A stretch of DNA of 64,000 nt from NCBI GenBank assembly GCA_030762175.1, contig CM060840.1, forward strand, positions 43,468,001 through 43,532,000. The letters run 5' to 3'. Below the pieces are notes generated by a model. The model worked only from the letters and a program-made list of their open reading frames with translations, was not told the origin of the DNA and ran no database searches. Both the position numbers and the translations under genes were made by a program. Source of the DNA: Metallyticus violacea. Taxonomy: Eukaryota; Arthropoda; Insecta; Mantodea; Metallyticidae. This document shows positions 1 to 12,246 of this stretch, piece after piece (the stretch's first letter is position 1; each line of letters begins with the position of its first letter).

Positions 1-2890
1 ATAATTCAAAATGTACCTCAATATAGAACAGATCTAAATGGTTACACACGTAACATTACACTGACCAATAATCCAATAAAATACAAGTAAATTTTTCTAA
101 TTCAATTTCTTGTTTCTCTCTACTGATAATCTCCATTTCATCCTTGCCTTCCATAAAACTCTCTGCTAATTTAAATTGCCGAGTTTTAAGTCTAAGCTGC
201 ACGCACTGACGTACTCATTTTCACAAAATGATAAAGAAGGCTCTTCCCTGCGACACAAAAAGTAGTTCCGCTACAATTTCCATGAATGAATTTATTAACA
301 TATGCAACGACAGCCTAAGGAAATCTTGACAAAGTAAAAGTACCGTGGCACCCCAAATTCGGGTTAAGCTTTAGGACAGTGTCTATTATAATGCCACACA
401 TGGGCGTTCGCAAACTCATCAACAGAAGATTGCAGCGAGACCAAGAACAATTTCCGTTATGTAGCGCTTTGATTACCAGCAATGATAGCTACACATTCCG
501 GCTTCTCTTCTCTCGTGCAAGGCGAACGTTATGGACCCTTCCTTCAGTTCAGATATGTTTCAATCATTCATCAACTCTGTACTCCAAAGAAGTCATTGAA
601 AATACAGAAGTTTTATTTTTCTAGCTAAAAAGTTAAATCTCGACCCCGAACCTCGAGAGTTTTATAAACCCTTTGCTTAGCCTACCAGGTTTGATATTCC
701 GTATGTCCGACATCGATCTTCGCTGACTAATGTCAACATCCAATGCAATTTATCGAACAACTTCAAAGAAACCAGCCGCATGCAAATTTACCGGTTATAG
801 TAACGAACCGGGGGGACAGGCAGTGTATACAATGTTTACATCTTTCGTTGTTTTTTTTTTTTTTTTTTTATGATCTTCAAACCGTTATTATTTTTACAAG
901 TGATTTCTTTCATGTTGTTCTTGAAGCTATACACCTCACAAAACGGGACCTCTTTTGGAATGATATTTTGCGACTTTTTGCTATAAGAATGTTTGTTGAA
1001 CTTGCAGCATTTTCAGGGGGGGGAAGTATATGTACACACAAAATATCAACAACAAGTACAACGTAAACCGGCTGATATCTTCTTCTAAACTGCCTTCTCC
1101 ACTCTTTCTTCTCTTTTTTTCTTTCCTTGAAATGTTAAACGTTTTATTTTCCGTCCATTTAGAGAGCTTTTTTCTTTCTTCTGCTTATATATGTTGTATT
1201 TCATGCGGGATCCTTAATCAATTTCTGACATTTCATTAAGTTAAGCACTTTCCTACAGAACAGAACTTCGGTCTGGCAAAACTATCCAACGCTTGAACGC
1301 TTCTGGCTCCCCTATTTTCCTTTAAAAACTGCGATTTAAAACAATTAAAATGTTTGTTAGCACATGACCGTCTTTGTTCTTCCATCTAAACAATTTCTCT
1401 TTTAGATATATATGCAGTAAACAGGAGAATTTGTTCCGTTATATTTTCTCTAAATCAAAGCAACGTTTCCATTATATTCTGCATTTAATCCACAGATTAA
1501 GTCCCCTAAAATTCCCAAAATGAAGACAAATTACATGACTCACCTCTTCGACCTTTAAGAGTTCTACACTCTTTCCGAGAGGTGTCATTAGTCCTACCTA
1601 GTCCAGTAACTACTTTCAAAAATATCCTCATGCGCATTCCAGCCTTTCTCATCGATATGACCCTTCCCGCCCCCCTTTCCGCATGACATCCTATCCCTTC
1701 CTTTATCCCTGCATGATGTGATCGGCAGGCTGGTTGACCACAAATTAAAATAAATCGCATGTTTAAAAAGATCAGGAATTCCTGTGCATGGGGCATGGAG
1801 AACTCACCAGTCATTTCTTGACTTCTCTCACTATATAGAGACCCCAGCTTAGGGTTGAGATGTAGATTTTTCGTTTTTTAATTCTAAATTGTTAGCTCGG
1901 GGCGTTCTTCACTGTACATACTCAGTGACCCAGGTAGAATACATTTGTAAAATGCATTTATTGTAGGTGGTTTTAGAGTATTACCAGTTTCTCTCCTGGT
2001 ACATTTTTGTAATTTTCCTAGCCAAGGAATGTTCTTTGATAAGCAACTTTGTCATGATAATTTGGCACAGTATTAAGGTATTTTTCTTTTTTATTTAAAA
2101 CACAAAAGATTTTATTACATACTAATGCCTGCAATTTGTTTTTCCAAACTGATTAATAATGCTAAGAGTGGCATTTTTTGCAAGGCTTATGCCTTAAAAC
2201 AACGATTCTTCCATGTTTTTATCATGTTATAAAGATTTCAATGGAGTATTACTGTTGTACTTTTATTTCATTTATACATAAAACTTATTTGCTGCTTTTC
2301 AATTTTCTCATTATACTAAATTCAAATTTACTTGCACATATAATTTTACTGCCTAGCAAATGTTTTTGAAATATAAACTTTGTGAATTTATCATTCATCA
2401 TCTCCCATACTGCTGGGAGTTTTTCCTCCAGCACGTTAAAGTTAAAATTGACCGGACATTAATGGGCAAGTGTGGAACTGAAGTAATTAAATTATTCATG
2501 AGGAATAATGCAATTTCGAAATAAGCATTAATGTTGCTACTTAGAGATTGTTATAATGAAAGTATGTATGTATATATATATCATTCATTCAATTTTCAAT
2601 TAATTTAGCCCTCTCCCATTTTAAAAAGCGTTGAAAGTTTTTCTCATTTCTCCCAAGACGCATACCTAATTATGACTTTAAGCACAACACTGCACTGAGG
2701 CAATGAATATCACAAACCAGATACCTGTGAAACAGGCAATTCAATTCTGGAAAGAGGCATATATTTTTCTTACGTAATTTCACTGAATTGCAATACTATT
2801 TTTCTCTGCTACACTTCAATAGGTAGAATTCCCATGAAAGGAATTTTCTTCGCTCGTTAAAACAGGCTTTCATAACACCGCCTTTCCTTG
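1..2890. other. Unassigned AT-rich DNA
   Basis: I see no gene or recognisable transposon here. It holds short unrelated open frames (up to about 107 codons) that lack family motifs, and a run of 19 T at 851-869. The pyrimidine-rich patch near 1660-1700 is simple-sequence-like. Near 2925-2955 there is a short tRNA B-box-like string without a convincing A-box. Confidence 0.6.
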
Positions 2891-3424
2891 CAGAGCTTAT
2901 TTCAAGATGATGAATGGATCGGGATCTTGCTCTAGAACGTCGATGTTCAAATCCCGTCTTCTAACAGTGCGTTTTGATGCGTAATTTCTTTTAAGAACAC
3001 ATTTCATCGTTTGCAGTTTCTCTCTCATCAATGTAAATGCAAATTTCTCGACATGGTGCTAATATGTTACCAGTGCATCTCGAACACGCTGATGCAATTT
3101 AACCTGCAATGATTGCAGATTCAGATATGCCAAATAAGGAGATTTGGAAATATGAGGCATGTCAGATTCTCTCGGATTCTGAGTTAAATCTATAGGTTCT
3201 CTCCGTTTACTGTCATTATAGGAGATAGCGCAATCCACACTAAAGAGCGCCTTTCCTCAGAAAACCATCTTTTCTTCCGTGTCAGTTGCCAAAACAAATC
3301 TGCAGGTGTTGAATAAAGATAGCATTGTGACAACAAAAAAGCACTCAACCAACTGTTTGGACAGATAAATTGTACAAGTATCGCCCGCTGCCGCGGCATG
3401 TGTTCCGACGATCGCTGTATTTAA

Positions 3425-3665
3425 CAAGCAAGATCATGCTATTATGAGTTTACAGCTGGAAAGAGAACCATAGGCAGACCAGGTGAACTGGTCTCTTCAA
3501 GAAGGAGGCTGGAGCACTAAGGGCTCGTATGATAACGAGCAGAGACCAATGGAGAACACCTCTAAAGAAGTGGACCAAATAAATTATGCTCAAGGAAGGT
3601 CCACATTAGAATTAAATATCTAAGAATGATTAATCAGGAATAGAAAGCTACAGCAAAATACATCA
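3425..3665 (+). pseudogene. Probable 3' end of a non-LTR retrotransposon
   Basis: Two short plus-strand frames together resemble the extreme C-terminus of RTE/CR1-type reverse transcriptases. The first reads AGKRTIGRPGELV and fits the usual 'GRRxxGRPxxRW' segment. After a frameshift, the second reads RARMITSRDQWRTPLKKW and fits the 'RDRxxWR' segment close to the end of such proteins. There are stops and frame changes, and nothing recognisable upstream, so this would be a dead, 5'-truncated copy. The match is by eye from short motifs. It could be a chance resemblance. Confidence 0.35.
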
Positions 3666-5935
3666 TTGTTGCTTGAAGTTCTAGTTTCGGTCACTGAAAA
3701 TATAATAATTATATGTTAATGAGGTTAATATACTAAAGTTTAAAAAGCACAAACTTTGTCAAGTGCAGGTCATCATACTTGCCTTTGTGAGATGTCATAG
3801 GCTTATTCTTCTGTGTTATCCAAGAAATATGTTCACTGACAAAATCGTCTCTTCAATTTTGACCACTTTGAACAGTTTGCTAGTTGTAAATTAATCCACA
3901 ATCTCGGTTAAATAAAGCTCGCGAGGTGGCAAGTGCAGACGGCAGTTATTGCTTGGAAACATCTATAAATGTGCGTAAAAGGATGAAAGGCAGCTTTAGC
4001 ACTTTTCTTTTACTAAAATTGCCTATTATTTTATGAACTGTTTTATTGCTCATAGCTATAAACAAGCGGCGCGTCCATATAAAAACCGCACTAGTGATCA
4101 ATACTTCTACATGAGTTTAGTTTTAAGCGGATTCTGATGCTGCAATACTCAATTTAATTTTCTAGTTTCTACACTGACGCAAGTGCCTCAATCAATGCAC
4201 TGTTTGTTAAGCCGTAATCAGAACAATGTCAATATTAACGCTTACTTTTAAAAACCTTAAATCGGCTTTTATAAAAACTTGTAGCACAATGTCAAAATGG
4301 TCGAAAGTTAAAGCCAGATTAATAGAGCGTAAAGATAAGATCTATTATTTACTTATTATCTCTAATAACTCAATATTCAAAAAGAAATGTCAAATTGCGT
4401 CTATGCTATAGGAAGAAGGTTGTTTACTTAAACTAGAACTGTCTCTCTTTAGACACTAAACGCTACAACTTGGCAATTATTTGATTTAAAATTAACAATC
4501 ACGTCTCTTTCTTCCTCTTATGGAATTAGGCCACTACTATAAAATTTCCTCGTTTATTTTATCTATAATCTTTTTGACAATGAACCTCGGTTAGTTAAAA
4601 AAAAAAAGATGTTCTATTGCTCTAGCATTATTTTTCTTATGTGATTAGTACCGATAACAGGCATTATTTTTGCTTTTATCTCTGATATTTTTATTTACAA
4701 GTTCTTTGTCACTTAACTTTAATTTGTACATCGTCTTCCATATCACTTACTTTATTTTGTCATCAGCATATAACACGGTGTTCAGAAATTTGTCAAATCT
4801 TATTAGTATAAATTAATAGGTTTTCGCACTAGTTAACAATTTCGTTGATATACAAAATGGAAGAGGGGCTATGACTTTCCTTTTTACTGCATATGAAGGA
4901 AACAAAAACACTAGTAACTACCATTTTGATATCTTCGAAATGGCTTTCGAGAATATGCAGCTACTTTGTTTCTTCTTAAAACACACCTTTTACTTAACTC
5001 AATGAAAACTGGCGAATTTTTAAAAGATAATGGCAATTGAAACTGTTCCTCTACATGTTAATACTTATTTTGCAGTTTCAAATCTCTTGATTATAAGCAG
5101 TTTAAAGTTTGTTCCGTTTTGAGTGAATTCAAGCGTCTCAAAGTGACAACACTGTCTGTCCAAGAACTCGGTTAGTAGTTTGTGCGTCGCAAATAGCTCC
5201 TCAACTGTTCTATGCATACGTTTTAATAACCAATGTCAATGTTTGTTTATCACTGAATGTGAAACAAAGATGCCAGTATTAAAATTGGCACATTTTAGTA
5301 ATAAAGATGCTACTAATTTACCGGTTAAGGCTGAAGCAGCGCGGATCTATCGAGAAAGATACCAAAAAAAAGAGCTTCATGTCCTAGGACTATAAACCTT
5401 TGTCCGCGGGTTGTGGATGTTGGGAGCAGAACACACGTTGCAAAAGGAATTGGTCAGAACTTCCCAGAGGAAGAAAGTACCGGAAGAAGGTCGTGGTATA
5501 GCATGCGCTATAGGTATGTCCCGTTGGATTTTTGACAAGTTTCAGTTTTTTTTATATATTTTTATAATAATGTTTGTATTTACCCAAGTGTTACCAGCTG
5601 TGAATAGCTTCAATAAATAAACTGACTTTCAGCTTTTATGTTAGTCAGATTTGTACATTAAATAATTTCTTAATATTTATGATATACCGAGAGAATCTGC
5701 TAACTATTTTAACGGTGTTTTCAGACAACTGTAATATTGGAGGAATTAATGGCAGGCAGTTTGGAGGGTGCTTAGTTAAGCATTAAAAGGAAGTAGGTGA
5801 ATTTCTGCGTTGCAAGAATGTGCAAAATAAAACGGCGATTATCTCAGAAACAAATACCGCTATTTAAACAAAAATTCTCAAAATGACACATATTTCCCAG
5901 TTAAGAGCAAAACACATCAATTTAAAGCACTTTTA
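3666..5935. other. Unassigned AT-rich DNA
   Basis: No gene or element recognised. Two adjacent open frames of about 70 codons (5180-5395 and 5411-5620) contain a slightly charged stretch but no family motif. I do not call them genes. Confidence 0.55.
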
Positions 5936-5947
5936 GTTTCAAAGACT

Positions 5948-6197
5948 TTTTTTAATAGTGTTTAATGCCCGTTTTTACTACTGAGGCACCACAGGCGGTG
6001 GACACTGATGATATATGAGATGAAATGACATATTGAGAAAGGATTGAAGCGATTGACGGAAGGTATAAGTATAGGGTACCTCCCCGGCATTTGCCAGTTA
6101 TAACTGGAAAAAACCCCAGTCAGGGAGGACGGTCCTGGTGGAATTCGAACCCCAGAACTCCCACTCACGAGTCCGCGCTTAAACTACCTCGGCGGTG
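5948..6197 (-). mobile_element. SINE family 1, copy 1
   Basis: A tRNA-headed SINE on the minus strand. Its head is at the right end, with a B-box-like segment (minus-strand reading GGGGTTCGAATTCCACCAGG). Its 3' body ends in the family-typical segment read on the plus strand as GTTTAATGCCCGTTTTTACT, next to a short T run (A tail). It is flanked by a perfect 12-bp target-site duplication, GTTTCAAAGACT, at 5936-5947 and 6198-6209. At about 250 bp it is slightly shorter than other copies. The head is damaged at the A-box. A duplication plus an A tail is the standard signature of LINE-mediated retrotransposition. Confidence 0.92.
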
Positions 6198-6228
6198 GTT
6201 TCAAAGACTAAACCATTATGCTGCTATA

Positions 6229-6480
6229 GTGAACTACTGGCGTGGTCTAGCAATAGCATATATGTTTCCCACAGAAAGGGCCCAGGTTCGATTGCAGATT
6301 GGGTCAATTTTCTGACATGCTTTTTTCAGTGCGTTTTCCTCAGATCTTTAGATGAATGCCCAGAAAAGTTAGGCACAACGTTTCCTGAGCACATTCAGTC
6401 GAATTATCTATCATCTCCCCGGTGCTATGCTAATGGACAGTGGTGGTATTCAAAATAAAGTGCAATAATGTAGAAGAAGA
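6229..6480 (+). mobile_element. tRNA-headed SINE, third type
   Basis: The plus strand contains GGCGTGGTCTAGCAATAGC, a tRNA A-box-type segment. About 45 bases later comes AGGTTCGATTGC, a B-box-type segment. A body of about 180 bp follows and runs into an A-rich end near 6480. The spacing fits a pol III promoter derived from tRNA. The body is unlike families 1 and 2. It starts about 30 bp from the head of the SINE at 5948-6197, and the two are arranged head to head. Only one copy is present in the window, so family status is inferred from the promoter layout. Confidence 0.6.
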
Positions 6481-7997
6481 AATGTTCTAAGAAAAATTTG
6501 TTAAATTTGTTACCCCTAAACAACTCCAGCTTTCAATGTTCATTTCTTTAACTGTGATTTCTTTGCAAATTATACCAAAAATATGACCTTTTTAAGAATC
6601 CGACATTCCAAACGCAGTAGATCTTTGTATGCTTTCTATTTTAAGAGCGAGGTAGCCAACCATGCTCACCTTATCAAAGTTTCCTGTGCAAGCCGTCGGA
6701 AGACTTTTTGATGAGAATGTTCTAATCTCTCTCCAACTTCATCTTATTTCCCTTCAGTAAGCACAGCCCTTCTTACTATTCGCTTCTAATCGAAAAAAAG
6801 CTTCCCTTTCTCTAATTTGTTTACAAGCTTTAGCACGGTATTTCTATGTAAAGTAGGTATCCCTGGATGTTCTGTTAAAAACAGCTTTCTAGCTTCCCTG
6901 CAAGAATTTGTTTTCACACACGAACATACACAAAGTTCTTACATACAGAGATATAAAAATCACAGCTATGCACAAACGACATCAAAGTATAAGCATGACC
7001 ACAGTTCTTCAATCACTAACTCTACTACTGCTGCAGCGAGACTGGAGTGATTGGAAGGTTACAGCGTGCGATAAACCATGCGACTACAGCTGAAGTTAGC
7101 GCTGCGGCCGGCTGGTGAAGTGGGCGACTCGACCGTGAAAGCGCCCGTATATGACTGTCACGTTGATTCAGGATCTGTTCAAAGCAGTCCTCAAAATGGG
7201 CGAAATGATTATTTTGATAGCCGATACACACATAATCACGCAAACGCACATATATTTTCAATCAAATAATTGTTTGTGTCAAGCCTGTAGCACAACAGGC
7301 AGGCACTATACCGATTACTTTATGGAACCAACCGAAAGTGTGTAGTATTGTCACTCCTGAACATTTTATTCAGTATGTGTGCAAAATATAAAAAATATTC
7401 ATTCCTTAGTCTGCGGAAAATCGCTGACAAACTTCACCTTAAGAAGATTTGCGTTCTCAGAATATGCAGCTGGCCGCAGCGAGATTTTTGAGTAACCACT
7501 TAGAAATGGGTAAGAAATACTGAATTTAGTGCTCCACTGTACTGTTTTGCTTGTGTAAGAGCAGAGATGAGATTCTGTCGTGGTCTTTTACATGAAGAGA
7601 GGACTTTGTAATGTGAGCTTCTTGAGACCGACTAATGTAGTGATCTCCGCAGTTACAAACTTACATAGTCAGGCGTTCCGCGCCAACCTAGGGCAAACAT
7701 GCTGAGATTGGGAACGCCTCCTCGTTCACCGCAAGACCTGTCTAATCGCATACGTGTTCCTGACGACATGCTTCCGACACGCAAACTTATGTTTTCACGC
7801 TTGTTTGCACATTAGCAAGTGCCCGATAATTCATCCCTTTTAATTCTGTTACATGGTCCTAAATTGTTCGCTTACTTGAACTGAATTGATGCAGAGAAAG
7901 GAAGTAAGCAAAGATTTATTGTAAGTCATAGCGCATAAGAGAGAAGTAGAAAGAAGCAGGTCTTTCAGGACAGAATGTAACCATAGCTGCCTGAAAA
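6481..7997. other. Unassigned DNA, locally GC-richer near 7.1 kb
   Basis: Several overlapping open frames of 60-78 codons lie on both strands at 6817-7345, where base composition is more balanced. None has a recognisable motif. Overlapping frames on both strands suggest composition rather than coding. No transposon is recognised. Confidence 0.5.
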
Positions 7998-8101
7998 TAT
8001 AATAATAATAATCATCATCATAATAATCATAATACCACTAATAATAATTATAATACCATGACTATGATGATCATGATAGTAATACTACTACTATTACTAC
8101 T

Positions 8102-8147
<46 letters not shown>

Positions 8148-8149
8148 GG
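7998..8149. repeat. Compound AAT/ATC/ACT microsatellite
   Basis: A 150-bp compound trinucleotide repeat. It starts as AAT and ATC units, passes through ACT units, and ends in an uninterrupted AAT run of about 45 bp at 8104-8148. Confidence 0.95.
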
Positions 8150-9349
8150 CCCCCCATATCGATATATTCTCTGAATTTTTCATTGGTTTTTTTAGTCGTC
8201 AAGACGTATGCTAAATTGATTTTTCAAAGAACTTCTGTATTATTGAAATACAATAAAAACCCATGCCATCAGTTAGCACTATCAGTAAATTACGATAACA
8301 ACAAAAAACAAAACAAAACAAAAACTGTACAGAGGAAAGATATGAAAATATCTATCCAGACGTCGCCTTTAGATCATGCGGTTAAAGCTTGCTGGCTCCC
8401 TTTGCTTCCTCCGAGGCCTTAAGGTCCTGCCCCAGCTTCATGTAATTAAAATGTAGAACTTTCTTGGCTTCTCAATACTTCTGCTACACAGGGAGTTAAT
8501 GTTTCGTGTTCATCTACTGAATATGCTAGCATCAGTTGTTTTAACCTCGTTTATCTTACACGACACTAAAATTTTAAGTTATTGTTTCATTTCTTAATTA
8601 TTATGATATAATAAAAGCAAATAAACATTTTTGAGCACTGCATATCTTTTGCTTTGCATTAATGGCTTCGGATTAAGGACAAGATTTCATAGCCTTGTTT
8701 TAAAGTCAAATAGTGAATAAATTTGATATCAGTTATTATGTACCACACATTAGTTTTATATTTTCAGCAGTGTTTTCTGAAAAAAGAGATGCAGTATATC
8801 GTAAAAAGATGAGACATATTCTAATACCTTATTACTGTTACATCTAATATAATACGAGCAGAAATCTAATACAACTGTGATTGTATCTTCTCGAAGTACT
8901 CTCCACCACATCTATGCAAGGTCCCATTCGTTCAAACTATTTTATGAATGCTAAATGGCAAGTTTCTTTGGTAATGCTACAAACATACACTCCACATGCA
9001 GCCACTGTAGCTTCAGGCGATTTAAATGAATGACACTTTTTTTTTTTTTTAATTATGTTTGGGGGATGGAATTTGCTTTTAGCTCCTAAGAGTTGAAAAT
9101 TAATTCCTGTGCAATGTAAACGGATACCTCAGTCGCAGGCATCAAACAATTGACAGATGTTTCCTATAGTCTGGCAGTGACTGTATCTTGTCCCTCAAGC
9201 AAAGTATCGCAACATGACCAGTAGTTGAGGCGAAAGAGCAGACCATCTTCTTGCTAGCACTTCCCAATCTCTTCATTTTTATTGCAGGATCCTTTCCTAG
9301 GACTGAGAACGACAAATGGAGTTTATTTTGTGGATTATGCTGGTAAATT
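8150..9349. other. Unassigned AT-rich DNA
   Basis: No gene or element recognised. It contains a T run near 9038 and a simple A-rich patch near 8300. Confidence 0.55.
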
Positions 9350-9395
9350 AAACATATTTAACATCATAACATCAGTTATGATGTTAAATATGTTT
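9350..9395. repeat. Perfect 21-bp hairpin with 4-base loop
   Basis: Bases 9350-9370 are the exact reverse complement of 9375-9395, separated by the loop ATCA. The arms are AT-rich. The loop is too short for a normal animal microRNA precursor. A small palindrome from template switching, or the relic of a fold-back element, is more likely. Confidence 0.95.
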
Positions 9396-11938
9396 TTTGA
9401 TCTTGCTCCATAAACGATTTCTAACATTTTCTGGCACCTGCTTTTTTTTTTTTTTCCCCTCCCCTAACCAATGAAGTGTTCCGGAATCTAAGCAACTACA
9501 GAACTTCCTGATTCAAAGATGTTTTTTCAAAATCTTATTTACTGCTGCCGATTCTGAACCCGTGCGTTGTATAGTAATTTTCTTCCCGTAATATTGCAAT
9601 TACCCCCTGGCAAAATTCACCTTAAATTATTATCAATTTTATACATTCATGATGACGATGATCATCATCATAGGGCCGGACATGGGACGTAGCTCACAAC
9701 ACTTATCTAATAACACCCTGTCTATCCCTAAACATAATTAAATAAAACAGGAAAATAGGCATCGAGTGCACTTGAAAGCATAATTACTATCAAAGGTATT
9801 TTATTAACATGTAGGAATAACACTTTCACGACGGACGTCGACCAAGATGGCCATACCGAAGCAGTTGCTGACAGGTTCCGGGAGCAGCTGGTGCAACGTC
9901 CACTCCTCAAGATCCAGTTCAGGACTCGAATAGAAACCGTTGCTAAACATTACGCATTATCCTACTGCGCATATGCAGATTTACTTTTATCCTAACTGCC
10001 ACTTCTCCATGTTTAACCGATTCAATACAACAATCGATGTACTGGTTTCCCTACATTGTTACCCCCAAAATACCATGTCATATGCTCTGCTCTAATATTT
10101 TCATCGTTGCGATTGAAAATCGCCCCGTGCGGCCTTCATCGTCAAGAAAGCCCCTTCATCTCGTACTTTCTGCAAACCATTGATAACTTGTGGCTTGTAA
10201 AGGACAAAAATCAGTAACATTTCCTGCGCAATCATTCAAGGCATTCTCTCTCTGATAAACCATTTTATAAAAAATCATGGTACGGAAGTTATCTTGTTTA
10301 AGACTCATCCTCGTTCTTGGTTCAACAACTACAGATTTGGTGAATGATAGTTTTATAGTATATCAGCCGAGCGTTTTCCAGATAGCCCACCATGTTTACG
10401 GCCATCTCAAATTCCTGGCCTTCCTCGGGATAAGCTTGGTGGACACTCCTTTCATTTTTAAATACAAATAGTGCTGATGCAACATATTGTCGAGATATGA
10501 TAAAACTTCACATGCTGCTATCTAAACTTCAATCTAAAGACAGACACATCTATGTTAGTTTCTGATTACTCATTGTTAACTATTCACAAAATTTTAAAGA
10601 GCGAACCTGGCAATTTCCAAAGTGTCAATTGTATATCTAAAAACCATAAATATTTGTGCTTAAGATGCACTGTTATTTGCTTTATTACTACAATTTAAAA
10701 AATACAAGAAATGTAACTCGAGAGTAGAAAGTTAATAAAAAGTTCTCCTTGGCAGTAAGCAATCTGGAACATTTAAGAAAAATAACGTTATACGTTGCTC
10801 ATTCCGTTAAGAGATGTCGATCTTTAAAACTATATTTTAATACCTTTCTAATTAACTTGCAGAAAATAAAAGCAATACCACCAAAATTCCGAATAATCTT
10901 GGTAGCTTTCTTCATCTGACACGCGGATGGGAGTTCTATACACGTTCACTTCGTGACAAGAGCCGTTATCTTACAAGACTGTGGTGCTCAGTATATTAGA
11001 AATTAAATGCCGGCAGAACGTGCTGGTCTGAGGGAAGGAAAAGAAACAGGATGCTGATGGCGCGTATAAAAAAAACAAAAAAAAAAAAACAATACCCATT
11101 CCAAACATGCAAGAGTAATCGAAATATAATTGAACCGACCGTTTCCTATCTGAAATGGGCATTTGAATGCGTCAAGTCCACTTTGTATTTCGGTACGCAT
11201 TAAAGAAAACGAAAAAACAGAAGCTTCTTTATGATGTCTTTTGTCCCTTTTACTTAACCGAGAAACAAGATATGGGAAAGTTGGAGTGGTCTGTCATGTC
11301 AGTTCTATTAGGAGACGAGAACGTTTCTTCATCTCTTTCTCATACTTGCTACGTGTTGAAAACCCTTCACCTAACGCTGTAATCGAGCCTTTTACGTCGT
11401 TAAGTGCATATTAACGACTTCGTTGTTGCTTTAACACTTTTATTTCTTTGCTTACAGGGACCTCGATTAAAGGTATTTCCATTTCTAATATATAATAATT
11501 TTACGTTTTTAATTTATTTCCGCTGAATGTTACATTTTAAGTACTATTCATGTACAAGAAGCATTTATGCTGGCAATAGTAAGATTCTGATGGTTGTGGT
11601 TTATTTGCTTCTTCAGTAAATGTGTGTATTTCAGGATTATTTTTGCTTTTTAAATTTAATTATATAAATATATTTTAATTAGTTATTGTTTTATTGCCTA
11701 AGATATTAAAATATGTTCACTTTTGAGATTTAGATTATAGTATTTAATAAAATGTTATTCACTGTCGATCAGTTGCGAAATAGTGACAAAAAGGCAGCAA
11801 TTGCAGAGTACGAATAAAGTAAAACTAAATTACATATTTACATAGTTAACCCTTTTATTAGGCCTAAATTTTGCAAAATAATTTTGTTAACTGAATCATC
11901 ACTAGCGTGATTATAAATTTTTCAATTTGAAATTAAAA
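9396..11938. other. Unassigned AT-rich DNA
   Basis: No gene or element recognised. A small ATC/GAT palindromic simple-sequence patch lies at 9648-9672. Open frames of 60-71 codons (such as 10277-10471) have no motif. Confidence 0.55.
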
Positions 11939-12246
11939 TGTTTATTTATTTATTTACTTATTTATTGTGACTTTGACTGCATTGGTCTGCAGTATCGCAA
12001 TTGATTATAATCGTTGTATACCATAGGTGTAGTCTGTAGGGATGAATTAATGGTGGCGCAAATGAGTTCAGAGACCTTGGCCCATAAATTTATCTGGTAT
12101 GCATTTTCTCAAGGTAAGAAAAAATTAAAAATAAAAAAATAACAATAAAATAACCTTACGTAAACTTCTTTGCCTGATTGAAAATCGAATCCAGGACTTC
12201 TAGATTAGTAGTCGTTAACACTACTACTAGACCACGGAGGCATCTC
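11939..12246 (-). mobile_element. tRNA-headed SINE, fourth type
   Basis: Read on the minus strand, the element begins with GATGCCTCCGTGGTCTAGTA, an A-box-type head. A B-box-type segment CCTGGATTCGATTTTC follows, then a body of about 200 bp. It ends in a tail of TAAA/TAAATAA units (plus strand 11939-11968). Such short-unit 3' tails are common in arthropod SINEs. The flanks share only TCAATT, so the duplication is unproved. A single copy is present here. Confidence 0.7.

Noticed and set aside
1660..1700. C-rich stretch as regulatory island
   Set aside because: Low-complexity pyrimidine DNA without a pattern.
2905..2960. SINE head (B-box-like GTTCAAATCCCG)
   Set aside because: No convincing A-box at the right spacing and no repeat body.
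5180..5620. Two neighbouring 70-codon ORFs as one small gene
   Set aside because: No motif, no splice pair that joins them, and ordinary composition.
7998..8149. CRISPR-like array
   Set aside because: A plain compound microsatellite with no spacers.
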